This document shows positions 47,520 through 55,801 of a DNA stretch of 64,000 nt, piece by piece. Each line of letters opens with the position of its first letter. Position 1 is the stretch's first letter. The stretch is from assembly GCF_001895045.1 (NCBI RefSeq), contig NZ_BDAM01000005.1, positions 372,001 through 436,000 of the forward strand. The letters are read 5' to 3'. The notes beneath the pieces were generated by a model. It made no database searches. It was not told where the DNA came from and saw only the letters and a list, made by a program, of their open reading frames with translations. The DNA comes from Rhodococcus coprophilus NBRC 100603 (GTDB taxonomy: Bacteria; Actinomycetota; Actinomycetes; Mycobacteriales; Mycobacteriaceae). The position numbers and the translations under genes are program-made.

Positions 47520-48728
47520 ATGACGCTGCGACCGATCGACGCTAACGAACGCCGGGCGAGACTGGCCGCACGACACTGTCTGGCTCCGGAATTCCACGCG
47601 AAGGATGCTGTCGAGGCCGCGACCAGCGTCGTCTGCCTGCACGGCACCGATCCCGCGACGGTGTATCTGTCAGCTTGGGCGCGCGTCGACGATTTCGAAG
47701 TGCCCGACCTCGACCGCGCGTTGTACGTCGACCGTTCGCTGGTCAAGCACCTCGCTATGCGTCGGACGATCTTCGTGTTTCCGCGGCACGTGCTGCCTTT
47801 CGCTCAAGCCGGCGCGAGCAACCGGGTTGCAGCGGCGCAACGCCGTAGCGTCGCCAAGGATGTCGAGGCCGCCGGTCTGCACACCGACGGCGAGCAGTGG
47901 CTGAACGAGGCGTGCACGCACGTCCTCGCCGCGCTGTCCGGTGGCAGAGAAGCGACGTCCACAGAGCTTCGCAAGGAGATTCCCCATATCGACAGCGCCA
48001 TGGACTACGGCGCCGGGAAGTCGTGGGCCGGGAAGATCGCCTTCGCTCCCCGCGTGCTGACGGTGTTGTCGGCATCGGGAAAAGTGGTGCGCGCCTCCAA
48101 CAATGGAGCATGGCGGATTTCGCGGCCGAGTTGGGCCGCCACGGAGTCGTGGCTTGGTGCGGAGATCGAACCGTGCAGCGAGGACGACGGCGTACGTGGG
48201 CTGGTGGACTTGTGGTTACGCGCCTTCGGACCCGGCACCGAAGCCGACATCAAGTGGTGGCTCGGCTCGACGTTGAAGGCGGTCCGCGCCGCACTGCACG
48301 AGTTGAGCGCCGTCGAGGTGGATCTCGGCGGCCGCACCGGGTACGTGATGCCCGACGACGTGGACGAGGCGCCATCCGTCGAACCGTGGGGTGCGTTGCT
48401 GCCGTCGCTGGACCCGACGACCATGGGCTGGTTCGAACGCGACTGGTATCTCGGTTCGTACAAGCAAGCCCTGTTCGACTCCAACGGGAATGCCGGACCC
48501 ACCGCATGGTGGGACGGGCGGATCGTCGGAACGTGGTGGCAGGACGACGACGGCGCCGTCACCCTCCACCTGCTCGAGGACATCGGTGCGGACGGGTCGG
48601 CATTCCTGGAACGGGAAGCCGCCCGTCTGAACGACTGGCTCGGGGGAGTGCAGGTGATGCCGAGGTTTCCGACGCCGCTGGCAAAGGAACTGTCGCAGGG
48701 CGGTGGCTCGAACCGTCGAATGCGTTAG
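47520..48728 (+). CDS. Winged-helix DNA-binding domain protein (HTH_42/YcaQ-like)
   Basis: A 402-aa protein with the family features ARHCLAPEF, VCLHGTDPATVYLSAWAR, LVKHLAMRRTIFVFP and a C-terminal LPSLDPTTMGWFERDWYLG plus WDGRIVGTWWQ. These proteins carry three winged-helix units, and relatives such as AlkX/YcaQ act on damaged DNA or interstrand crosslinks as glycosylases. Whether this member is catalytic is unknown. The start is uncertain because no strong ribosome site precedes ATG 47520. The stop overlaps the converging methyltransferase gene by a few bases. Confidence 0.8.
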   Translation: MTLRPIDANERRARLAARHCLAPEFHAKDAVEAATSVVCLHGTDPATVYLSAWARVDDFEVPDLDRALYVDRSLVKHLAMRRTIFVFPRHVLPFAQAGASNRVAAAQRRSVAKDVEAAGLHTDGEQWLNEACTHVLAALSGGREATSTELRKEIPHIDSAMDYGAGKSWAGKIAFAPRVLTVLSASGKVVRASNNGAWRISRPSWAATESWLGAEIEPCSEDDGVRGLVDLWLRAFGPGTEADIKWWLGSTLKAVRAALHELSAVEVDLGGRTGYVMPDDVDEAPSVEPWGALLPSLDPTTMGWFERDWYLGSYKQALFDSNGNAGPTAWWDGRIVGTWWQDDDGAVTLHLLEDIGADGSAFLEREAARLNDWLGGVQVMPRFPTPLAKELSQGGGSNRRMR

Positions 48729-49852
48729 GGACGGTCCCGAACGCCGAGTCGCCACAGTGACGTCACTTCCTTCTTTCGCGCGGTGTGCAGCGCATCCGAG
48801 CGGTCGTCGACCTTGCTGTGCCGCGGCGCCACATCCCGGCGGCCGAGGACGATCAGACCGGCGTCGTCGATCATCGTCAGCAGTTCCTCGCGCGTGCGCA
48901 GTCCGAGATGCTCGGCGATGTCGGACAGGATGAGCCAGCCCTCTCCCGCGGGTTCGAGGTGCTCGGGCAGTCCCCGGATGAATCCCCGGAGCATCGCGCT
49001 GTCCGGGTCGTAGATCGCGTACTCGATCGGCGATGTCGGCCGGGCGGGAATCCACGGCGGATTGCACACGACCAGCGGTGCCCGGCCCTCTGGGAAGAGG
49101 TCCGTCTCCATGACCTCCACCCGGTCGGCGTACCCGAGCCGGTCGAGGTTCGCCCGCGCGCAGGCGAGGGCTTTCGCGTCGACCTCCGTCGCGACGACCT
49201 TCTGGACGCCGCGGTGGGCGAGAACGGCGGCCAGCACGCCGGTACCGGTACCGATGTCGAACGCCTTGGCGAGCGAGGGCAGCGGGGTGTCGGCGACGAG
49301 ATCGACGTACTCGCCGCGAATCGGGGAGAACACGCCGTATCCGGGGTGGATGCGCGCGCCGAGGGCGGAGATCTCGACGCCCTTCTTCTGCCATTCATAG
49401 GCACCGATCGCGCCCAGCAGATCCCGCAAGGTGGTGACGGTGGGCTGATCGATCGGCCCGTACGCCTCATGTACAGCCTGCCGCACGTCGGGGGCACGTC
49501 GGAGCGGGATCGACTGGTCGGCGTCGAACGGCACCAGCAGCATGCCGAGGATGCTTGCCCGCCGGGATTGTGTCTGCCGGTGCAGGTGGAACGCGGCGGC
49601 GGGATCGGTGGACGTCTTGCGGGTCTTACGGTCGGCGCGGGCGGCGACGGCGGTACCGAGCTGGCGGGCGTTGTGGAAGTCGCCGCGCCACAGCAGCGCC
49701 GTCCCCTCGCACGCCAGGCGATATGCCTCGTCCGCCGTCATGGAGTCGTCGGCCACCCGGATCTTCTTCGGGGGTGTCGCTCCGCTGGTGGACCGCCACA
49801 CCGCCGAATGCTCGATGCCGTCCTCGGTCCAGCGGACCAACTGCGTTTCCAT
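48725..49852 (-). CDS. Class I SAM-dependent methyltransferase (RsmC/PrmC-like)
   Basis: A 375-aa protein. SAM motif I is FDIGTGTGVLAAVLA with D199, and the catalytic motif is NPPW at 264-267, as in HemK/PrmC and RsmC enzymes that methylate Gln or exocyclic amines. The N-terminal 150 residues form an extra domain (DEAYRLACEGTALLWRGDFH) that I cannot name. The target, whether RNA or protein, is not predictable. Confidence 0.85.
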   Translation of the reverse strand: METQLVRWTEDGIEHSAVWRSTSGATPPKKIRVADDSMTADEAYRLACEGTALLWRGDFHNARQLGTAVAARADRKTRKTSTDPAAAFHLHRQTQSRRASILGMLLVPFDADQSIPLRRAPDVRQAVHEAYGPIDQPTVTTLRDLLGAIGAYEWQKKGVEISALGARIHPGYGVFSPIRGEYVDLVADTPLPSLAKAFDIGTGTGVLAAVLAHRGVQKVVATEVDAKALACARANLDRLGYADRVEVMETDLFPEGRAPLVVCNPPWIPARPTSPIEYAIYDPDSAMLRGFIRGLPEHLEPAGEGWLILSDIAEHLGLRTREELLTMIDDAGLIVLGRRDVAPRHSKVDDRSDALHTARKKEVTSLWRLGVRDRP

Positions 49853-50047
49853 CGCATAACCATAGGTGCCTGCGCGGGCCCGACGACCGCAGGGGCGCTG
49901 GGACGATACGGACGTAATGGTGCGCGTGGAGACCGGAACGCTGCCGGTGTACGAGGCCGGAGCGATCGATCTGCCGTTCGTTCGTCTGCCGGAACGTGGC
50001 GACCGGGCCTCCCGGACAGGCCCTCGTCACCAGGAAGAACGTACAGC

Positions 50048-50308
50048 TCAGTACACGTGCCGAATCGCATCGAGCGCGGTGGTGCAGGGAATATCTGCGG
50101 CGCGCAACGCGTCGACCATCCGCGCAGGTGTACCCGATGTCGCGTTGTCGAGGACACCGCCGGCTGCCACCGCCCACACCACCTCACCAGGCTCGAACTT
50201 ACGGGTGGGAACCAATCCGCGCTGGGGAGCGAGATCGCGCAGCGCACTCCACTGCGCGACTTCCCCGGCGTCAGGATGGCCGATGAACAGCAGCCGGTCG
50301 TGTGCCAC
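50048..50308 (-). CDS. Small protein, 86 aa, possibly BRCT-like
   Basis: GTG 50308 has AAAGGGG 6 bp upstream, which supports a real gene. The sequence LLFIGHPDAGEVAQWSALRD followed by VVWAVAAGGVLDNATSGTP and ARMVDALRAADIPCTTALDA has the alternating strand-helix pattern of a BRCT domain, including the end where ligase-type BRCT domains read SGKxxKAxxLGI. The match is weak. The neighbours give no clue. Confidence 0.6.
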   Translation of the reverse strand: MAHDRLLFIGHPDAGEVAQWSALRDLAPQRGLVPTRKFEPGEVVWAVAAGGVLDNATSGTPARMVDALRAADIPCTTALDAIRHVY

Positions 50309-50420
50309 GATGAACCCCTTTGTGCTCTACATACCTTTAGTAGGGATGTCGTGGCAGATGTGGTCTTCGTTACATTTCGCCTGAGAGTTGTGCGGCCGAA
50401 GTCGGCGGGCTCCGGAGGAA

Positions 50421-51698
50421 TCAGGCCTCGAACAGCGACTGCCCCCAGTATTCGCCGTCGCGGAGGCCGGGCGGACACGCGAACACCGCCGACCCGACGT
50501 GCTGGATGTACTCGTTGAGCGCGTCGCTGCGGGCGAGTTCGAGTTGCATCGGCACGAACTGGTCGAGCGGGTTGCGGCAGAAGGCGATGAAGAAGAGCCC
50601 GGCATCGAGGTGCCCGAAACCGTCGGAACCGTCGGTGAAGTTGTAGCCGCGGCGCAGAATGCGGATGCCGCCGAGGTGCTGCGCGGAGGCGAGGCGCACA
50701 TGAGCGGTGACCGGTACGAACGGACCGTCGGGTCCCTTCGACTCGAGGTCGAGTTCGTCGAATTCCGTCGTCTGCCCGAGTGGTGCGCCTTCGCGTTTGT
50801 CGCGGCCGATCACCGCTTCCTGTTCCTTGAGCACCGCACGGTCCCACTGTTCGATGAGCATCCGTATCCGCCGGGCAACCAGATAGCTGCCGCCGGCCAT
50901 CCATGCCTGGTCGTCGTCCCCGGCGACCCACACCGACTCGGACAGGGCGTCGGGATCTTCCGCTTTGAGGTTGTTGGTGCCGTCCTTGAAGCCGAACAGG
51001 TTCCGGGGTGTCGCCTGGGCGGTCGAAGTGGAGGACGTGCGGCCGAACCCTAGCTGTGACCAGCGCACCGACGCGGTGCCGAACGCGACCCGCGCGAGGT
51101 TGCGGATCGCGTGGACGGCGACCTGCGGATCGTTGGCGCACGCCTGGATGGCGATGTCGCCACCGCTGCGGGTCGGGTCGAGGTTGTCCGCGGGGAAGTG
51201 GGGAAGGTCCTGCAGTGCTGCGGGCTTGAGCGGTGCCAGCCCGAAGCGGTCGTCGAACAGGGAAGGCCCGAAGCCGATGGTCAGTGTCAGCTGGGACGGA
51301 TCGAGATCGAGGGCTTCGCCGGTGTCGCTCGGCGCCTGGTACGCACCGTCGCCGGTGGCGCCGTCCTCGGTCGCCTCGAGGCCTGCTGTCATGCGTGCGG
51401 CCATCTCGGTCCACGTCTTGAGCATCGCGACGACCTGGGCGCGGTCGGTCGTGGTGATGTCGAACGCGACGAAATGCATCCGGTCCTGAGCGGGAGTGAC
51501 GATGCCGGCCTGGTGTTCGCCGCGGAAGTCGACCACTCCGTGAGCGGCCACCCCGGTGTCGTCGGGTCCGGTGGCACGGCCGGCGACCGCGCCCGCACCG
51601 GCGATCACGGCGCCGGCCCCTACCGCGCCGAACAGACGACGGCGGGAGATGCCCGACCCCGTGTCTCGGCCGGGTGTGTTCGTCGGCCGATCGGTCAT
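50421..51698 (-). CDS. efeB: EfeB haem peroxidase/deferrochelatase, Dyp type
   Basis: A 425-aa Dyp-type peroxidase with a Tat signal peptide (SRRRLFGAVGAGAVIAGAGA). The family motif GFKDGTN is present and the distal arginine and haem-ligand histidine regions fit. It acts outside the membrane in the EfeUOB ferrous iron uptake system. ATG 51698 overlaps the efeO stop (ATGA), confirming the operon. Confidence 0.92.
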   Translation of the reverse strand: MTDRPTNTPGRDTGSGISRRRLFGAVGAGAVIAGAGAVAGRATGPDDTGVAAHGVVDFRGEHQAGIVTPAQDRMHFVAFDITTTDRAQVVAMLKTWTEMAARMTAGLEATEDGATGDGAYQAPSDTGEALDLDPSQLTLTIGFGPSLFDDRFGLAPLKPAALQDLPHFPADNLDPTRSGGDIAIQACANDPQVAVHAIRNLARVAFGTASVRWSQLGFGRTSSTSTAQATPRNLFGFKDGTNNLKAEDPDALSESVWVAGDDDQAWMAGGSYLVARRIRMLIEQWDRAVLKEQEAVIGRDKREGAPLGQTTEFDELDLESKGPDGPFVPVTAHVRLASAQHLGGIRILRRGYNFTDGSDGFGHLDAGLFFIAFCRNPLDQFVPMQLELARSDALNEYIQHVGSAVFACPPGLRDGEYWGQSLFEA

Positions 51699-52834
51699 AG
51701 CCCCGCTGCCTCCGCGACGACGCCTTGGACCTTGCTGACCTCCGCAGCCAGAGCATCGATCAACCGGGACAGTTCTTGTCGCTGCGGTTCGGTGACGGTG
51801 TCGTACGAGACGAATCCTTCGCCGACGCGGTACTGGTCGAGCGCGGCGTCGAGTTCGGCGAACCGTGCGTCGATCGCGGTACCGAGTGCCGGGTCCTGGG
51901 CGTCGAGCACGGGCCGCAACGCGGCGACCGCGGCCTGCGAGCCGTCGACGTTCGCCCGGAAGTCGTACAGATCGGTGTGCGAGAAGATGTCTTCCTCGCC
52001 GGTGATCTTGGAGGTGGAGATCTCGTCGAGCAGACCCTGGGCGTCGCCCGCGATACGCGTCGGGTCGATGGTGTAATCCTCCGCGTTCACCAGTCCCGAA
52101 AGCTCCTGGACGTCTGCGGTGAGCTGGTCGGCGACTGCAGCGCTGTCAGGCTGGAGCCCGGTCACCCACAAGTCTTTTTCGAGCCGATGGAAGCCGGTCC
52201 ACTCCTGACCGGGCTCGAGGTCGGCTTCGCGGAGATCGAGCCGAGGGTCGAGGTCGCCGAAGCTTTCCGCTTCCGGTTCGATCCGCTCGAAGTAGGTGCG
52301 CGCGAGCGGGAACAGCCGCTTGGCTTCCTCGACGTTGCCTGCCTTGACCGCGGCGACGAATTCGCCGGTCGTGGCGACCAGCGCCTCGGTCTGGCTCCGG
52401 ATGTACCGACGGTAACCGTCGGCGGCTTCCGTGAGTCGGCCGTCGGCGTCGGTAGCGGCCTGGGAGTCACCGGTCACGGTGAACGGTTGCCGGATGCCGT
52501 CGCCCACCATGCCCGGTCGGCACGACAGTTCGTAGTCGCCCGGTTCGGGGATGTTGACGATGAGCTGGCGTGTGAGACCGGGCCCGATGTTCTCGACCTC
52601 GCCCATGGCCCGGTCGCCACCGGCGAAGACGTAGAACTCGGTGACCTTGTTGCCGTTGTTGGTGACCGCGAAGGTCGAGTGCCCGGTGACGCCCTCGGTG
52701 GTGGAGACCTCACAGGACGAATCGGTTGCCGTCACCGTGACCGCGTCGGAGTCGGTCGCCGATTTCTCGGTGCAGGCTGCGAGTGCGAGCGGCAGTACGG
52801 CGACTGCGGTGAGGGCGTATGCGGTGCGACGCAT
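51695..52834 (-). CDS. efeO: EfeO iron-uptake lipoprotein (cupredoxin + M75)
   Basis: A 379-aa protein from ATG 52834 with AAAGG upstream. A lipoprotein signal ends LALAAC. An N-terminal cupredoxin-like domain (about residues 30-125, with NIPEPGDYELSCRPGM) is followed by a peptidase M75 domain whose metal motif HxxE appears in TGFHRLEKDLW. It captures ferrous iron for EfeU. It lies 72 bp downstream of efeU. Confidence 0.92.
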   Translation of the reverse strand: MRRTAYALTAVAVLPLALAACTEKSATDSDAVTVTATDSSCEVSTTEGVTGHSTFAVTNNGNKVTEFYVFAGGDRAMGEVENIGPGLTRQLIVNIPEPGDYELSCRPGMVGDGIRQPFTVTGDSQAATDADGRLTEAADGYRRYIRSQTEALVATTGEFVAAVKAGNVEEAKRLFPLARTYFERIEPEAESFGDLDPRLDLREADLEPGQEWTGFHRLEKDLWVTGLQPDSAAVADQLTADVQELSGLVNAEDYTIDPTRIAGDAQGLLDEISTSKITGEEDIFSHTDLYDFRANVDGSQAAVAALRPVLDAQDPALGTAIDARFAELDAALDQYRVGEGFVSYDTVTEPQRQELSRLIDALAAEVSKVQGVVAEAAGL

Positions 52835-52906
52835 CGGGTGGTGCCTTTCGAGAGGAAGGAGGGTAAGCAAGTTTTTGCTCGGCGCGAGGTCTCGTTCGGC
52901 GCGAGG

Positions 52907-53794
52907 TCAGGTCGCAGCGGGTTCCTGCACCGGCTGAGAGCGCCGAGAGGGTGCGCTGGGCCGCAAGAACAGGAACAGCACGATCACCAGGTATGCCGCC
53001 CACGCCGCGAACTGCAGCACCGTGGGGTCGGGACGGAGATTGAGGATGCCGCCGAGGACCGTGCCGTACCAGCTACCGGCGTCGTAGATGCCGGAGACGT
53101 CGAACGCGGGCATGGTCGCGCCCGGGAGGACTCCGCCGATCTGCAGTGCCCGCACGCCGTAACCGAGGATCCCGGCTGCCACCACGACGAGTGCCACGCC
53201 GGTGTACTTGAAGAAGGTCGCCATGTTGATCCGGATGGCGCCGAGGTACATCAGGACGGTGACGACTGCGGCGACGACGATTCCGAGGAGCAGTCCGATG
53301 AGCGGCCAGGGGCTGCCCGCGGTGTTCTCGGCGTAGCCGACCATGAGCAGCGCCGTTTCGAGGCCTTCGCGCCCGACTGCGAAGAACGCCAGCGACAACA
53401 CCGCGTAAGGACCGACGACCAGGGCCTTCTCCATTCCGGATTTCAGATCTCCGGATATGGACCGGGACGCCTTCCGCATCCACAGCACCATGGCGGTGAC
53501 GATCACGACGGCGACGAGGGAGGCGATGCCTGCTGCGATTTCTGCGGCGACTCCGTCGAGGGTGCTGGTGCCGAAGTGGATGATCAGGAAGGTCGCGGCG
53601 ACCATGGCCACGGCGGTACCCACCCCGAGCCACACCCATTTGAGTGCGTCGCGACGTTCGGACTTGACCAGAAATGCCACGAGGATCATGACGACGATCC
53701 CCGCTTCGAGTCCTTCCCGGAGTCCGATGAGACCGGAGCCGGCCAGTTGGGTGGCGACGGACGGGGCAGTGGCACCCGCGGCGAGCAAGGACAT
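52907..53794 (-). CDS. efeU: EfeU/FTR1-family iron permease
   Basis: A 295-aa protein with seven hydrophobic segments. The two REGLE iron-binding motifs of the FTR1 family are visible as LREGLEAG (near residue 26) and VGREGLETA (near residue 144). It carries iron across the membrane. GGGA lies about 8 bp before ATG 53794. It is the first gene of efeUOB and has an IdeR/DtxR-type box 16 bp upstream of its start. Confidence 0.92.
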   Translation of the reverse strand: MSLLAAGATAPSVATQLAGSGLIGLREGLEAGIVVMILVAFLVKSERRDALKWVWLGVGTAVAMVAATFLIIHFGTSTLDGVAAEIAAGIASLVAVVIVTAMVLWMRKASRSISGDLKSGMEKALVVGPYAVLSLAFFAVGREGLETALLMVGYAENTAGSPWPLIGLLLGIVVAAVVTVLMYLGAIRINMATFFKYTGVALVVVAAGILGYGVRALQIGGVLPGATMPAFDVSGIYDAGSWYGTVLGGILNLRPDPTVLQFAAWAAYLVIVLFLFLRPSAPSRRSQPVQEPAAT

Positions 53795-53809
53795 AGAGCT
53801 GATCCCAAG

Positions 53810-53828
53810 TTAGGTGAGGCGTACCTCG
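53810..53828 (-). promoter_or_regulatory. IdeR/DtxR-type iron box upstream of efeU
   Basis: TTAGGTGAGGCGTACCTCG matches 14 of 19 positions of the TTAGGTTAGGCTAACCTAA consensus, with both AGGT/ACCT half-sites intact. It lies between efeU and its upstream region, so IdeR bound to Fe2+ would block efeUOB transcription. Confidence 0.75.
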
Positions 53829-53992
53829 GTGGTTATAGAAGGACAACGTACACCCGCGTCGCGCACTCGTATACGGGGACGCGTCTTTTCTCCGGTGCCT
53901 CGGCGCGGCCACTCTCGCACAGGCGGGAAGTCGCTCGTGCCGCGTCGCCGAAACCGCGCTGCGGGTGCGTTTCGGGGACGTACCGTGGTGCT

Positions 53993-55063
53993 GTGACCTG
54001 CGGTTCGACGACACCCGGCGGTGCTCGAGCCCTGACGTCCGCATGGGTGTTGCACGTCGACCTCGATCAGTTCATCGCCGCCGTCGAGGTCCTGCGCCGG
54101 CCCGAATTGGCGGGAAAGCCGGTTGTGGTGGGCGGACGGGGAGATCCCACCGAGCGGGGCGTGGTTTCCACCGCGTCGTACGAGGCGCGTGATCACGGGG
54201 TCGGGTCCGGGATGCCGCTGCGTGTCGCTGCGAAGAAGATTCCGGACGCGATCTTTCTGCCGGTCGACAAGGACGCCTACAACGAAGCCTCGGACGTGGT
54301 GATGAATACCTTGCGCAGCTTCGACGCGGTCGTGGACGTGCTCGGCTGGGACGAGGCATTTCTCGGCGTGGAGACCGACGACCCGGAATCGTTCGCGCGT
54401 CGAGTGCAGGCCGCGGTGCTGGACGCGACCGGATTGCACTGCTCGGTCGGTATCGGCGACAACATTCTGCGCGCCAAGATCGCTACCGGGTTCGGTAAGC
54501 CGCGCGGGGTCTTCCGCCTCACCCGCGACAACTGGTTCGCGGTGATGGGAGAGCGGGACCCGGCCGCCTTGTGGGGTATCGGATCACGCACCGCGAAGAA
54601 GTTGGCTGCACACGACATTCACACCGTCCGCGAACTCGCTCTGGCACCGGTCGATGAGATGGCGAGAAGCTTCGGGCCGAAGATCGGTCCGTGGCTCGTC
54701 GGTCTCGGTCGCGGGGCCGCGACGGCCACGGTCACCGGGGAGCCCTGGGTGGCGCGGTCGCACAGTCGCGAGACGACGTTTCAGCACAATGTCGCCGACT
54801 GGGACGAACTGGCCGAGCACGTGCGGCGACTCGCCGCGCAGGCGACCGACGACGTCCGGGCCGAGAATCGTGAGGGCGTTCGTGTCGGGCTGAAGATCAG
54901 ATACGCGCCGTTCGTCACCCACACGGCGAGCGCGCCTCTTGTGGAACCCACATTCGACACCTCCGTGATCGCGGATACTGCCGTCGCACTGCTGGAACGG
55001 TTCGATCACGAACGCGAGGTGCGTCTGGTGGGAGTCCGGGTCGAAATGACCCCTCCGCACTAG
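53993..55063 (+). CDS. dinB: DNA polymerase IV (Y family)
   Basis: A 356-aa protein if GTG 53993 is used; the start is not certain, and a later GTG before LHVDLDQF is possible. Palm motifs are HVDLDQFIAAVE, with the first metal aspartate, and GWDEAFLGV, with D and E of the second site. The thumb HhH region WGIGSRTAKKLAAHDIHTV and a little-finger domain (SRETTFQHN onward) are present. It performs error-prone translesion synthesis. The long open frame upstream is antisense to efeUOB and not coding. Confidence 0.88.
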   Translation: MTCGSTTPGGARALTSAWVLHVDLDQFIAAVEVLRRPELAGKPVVVGGRGDPTERGVVSTASYEARDHGVGSGMPLRVAAKKIPDAIFLPVDKDAYNEASDVVMNTLRSFDAVVDVLGWDEAFLGVETDDPESFARRVQAAVLDATGLHCSVGIGDNILRAKIATGFGKPRGVFRLTRDNWFAVMGERDPAALWGIGSRTAKKLAAHDIHTVRELALAPVDEMARSFGPKIGPWLVGLGRGAATATVTGEPWVARSHSRETTFQHNVADWDELAEHVRRLAAQATDDVRAENREGVRVGLKIRYAPFVTHTASAPLVEPTFDTSVIADTAVALLERFDHEREVRLVGVRVEMTPPH

Positions 55064-55686
55064 ACCGTTGCCGTGAACTGTTCGGCCCGTGCCCCTTTCA
55101 GTAATCCCGGCGGCAACGCGCGGCCCGTGAGCACCAGCAGCAGGTGTTGGGCGTCGCCGCTGACGATGTCTCCGGACCCGTACTCCCAGTCGTGATCGTC
55201 GGCCCGCAGACGGATGCCGTCGAGGTTCGCTCCGAAGTAGCCGACACTCTCCGGCGAGACCGAGCCGAGCAGCATCGCGATCCGCTCGTCCGGAACCCGC
55301 CGCTCGAGTCCGAGGGCGACGGTGATGTCGAGTCCGTGAATCACCTCGTGCCACAGTGGCGCCGAGGAGTCGCTGCGCGGCGGCTGCCACGGATGCGCCA
55401 CGTTGCTGCGCAGGCAGTCGAGGAGTTCGGCGTCGGTCATCTCCCGTGCGTCGGCGCGGGCGCATGTGTCGGCGGCGCGGTCGAAGTTTCCTCGCGCCTT
55501 GGTCATCGCGACGAGCAGGCGAACCATGCCGTAGCGGTAGGGCATCGTCGTGTGCGCGACCACCTCGCGGACACGCCATCCGTGGCACAACGAAGGGGCG
55601 CTCCACTGTTCTTCGGTGAGTTGTTCGAGTACGGCGACAAGATCGCGCCGTTCGGCTTCGACGAGGGGGTGTGCGGTGGCAGGCAT
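55060..55686 (-). CDS. Maleylpyruvate isomerase N-terminal/DinB-like family protein
   Basis: A 208-aa protein from ATG 55686. The family pattern of a CHGWRVREVVAHTTMP helix and a WHEVIHGLDITVALG histidine helix is clear; these three-histidine helical bundles bind metal and in actinobacteria often use mycothiol. It matches the TIGR03083-type architecture. The substrate is unknown. It converges on dinB with the stops overlapping. Confidence 0.8.
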   Translation of the reverse strand: MPATAHPLVEAERRDLVAVLEQLTEEQWSAPSLCHGWRVREVVAHTTMPYRYGMVRLLVAMTKARGNFDRAADTCARADAREMTDAELLDCLRSNVAHPWQPPRSDSSAPLWHEVIHGLDITVALGLERRVPDERIAMLLGSVSPESVGYFGANLDGIRLRADDHDWEYGSGDIVSGDAQHLLLVLTGRALPPGLLKGARAEQFTATV

Positions 55687-55801
55687 GGTCGTCCCTTCTC
55701 TCCGGGGATTGGTCCGGACTCGGTCGTCGTGCCGATATCGACTTGCGCGCTCGCCGGAAGTCATCGGCGAGGGGACGGCCGCGCGCTGGCACACTGGGAC
55801 G

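Noticed and set aside
51725-53992. Very long plus-strand open frame reading into dinB
   Set aside because: It is antisense to efeB, efeO and efeU, has no family resemblance before 53993 and is a high-GC shadow frame.
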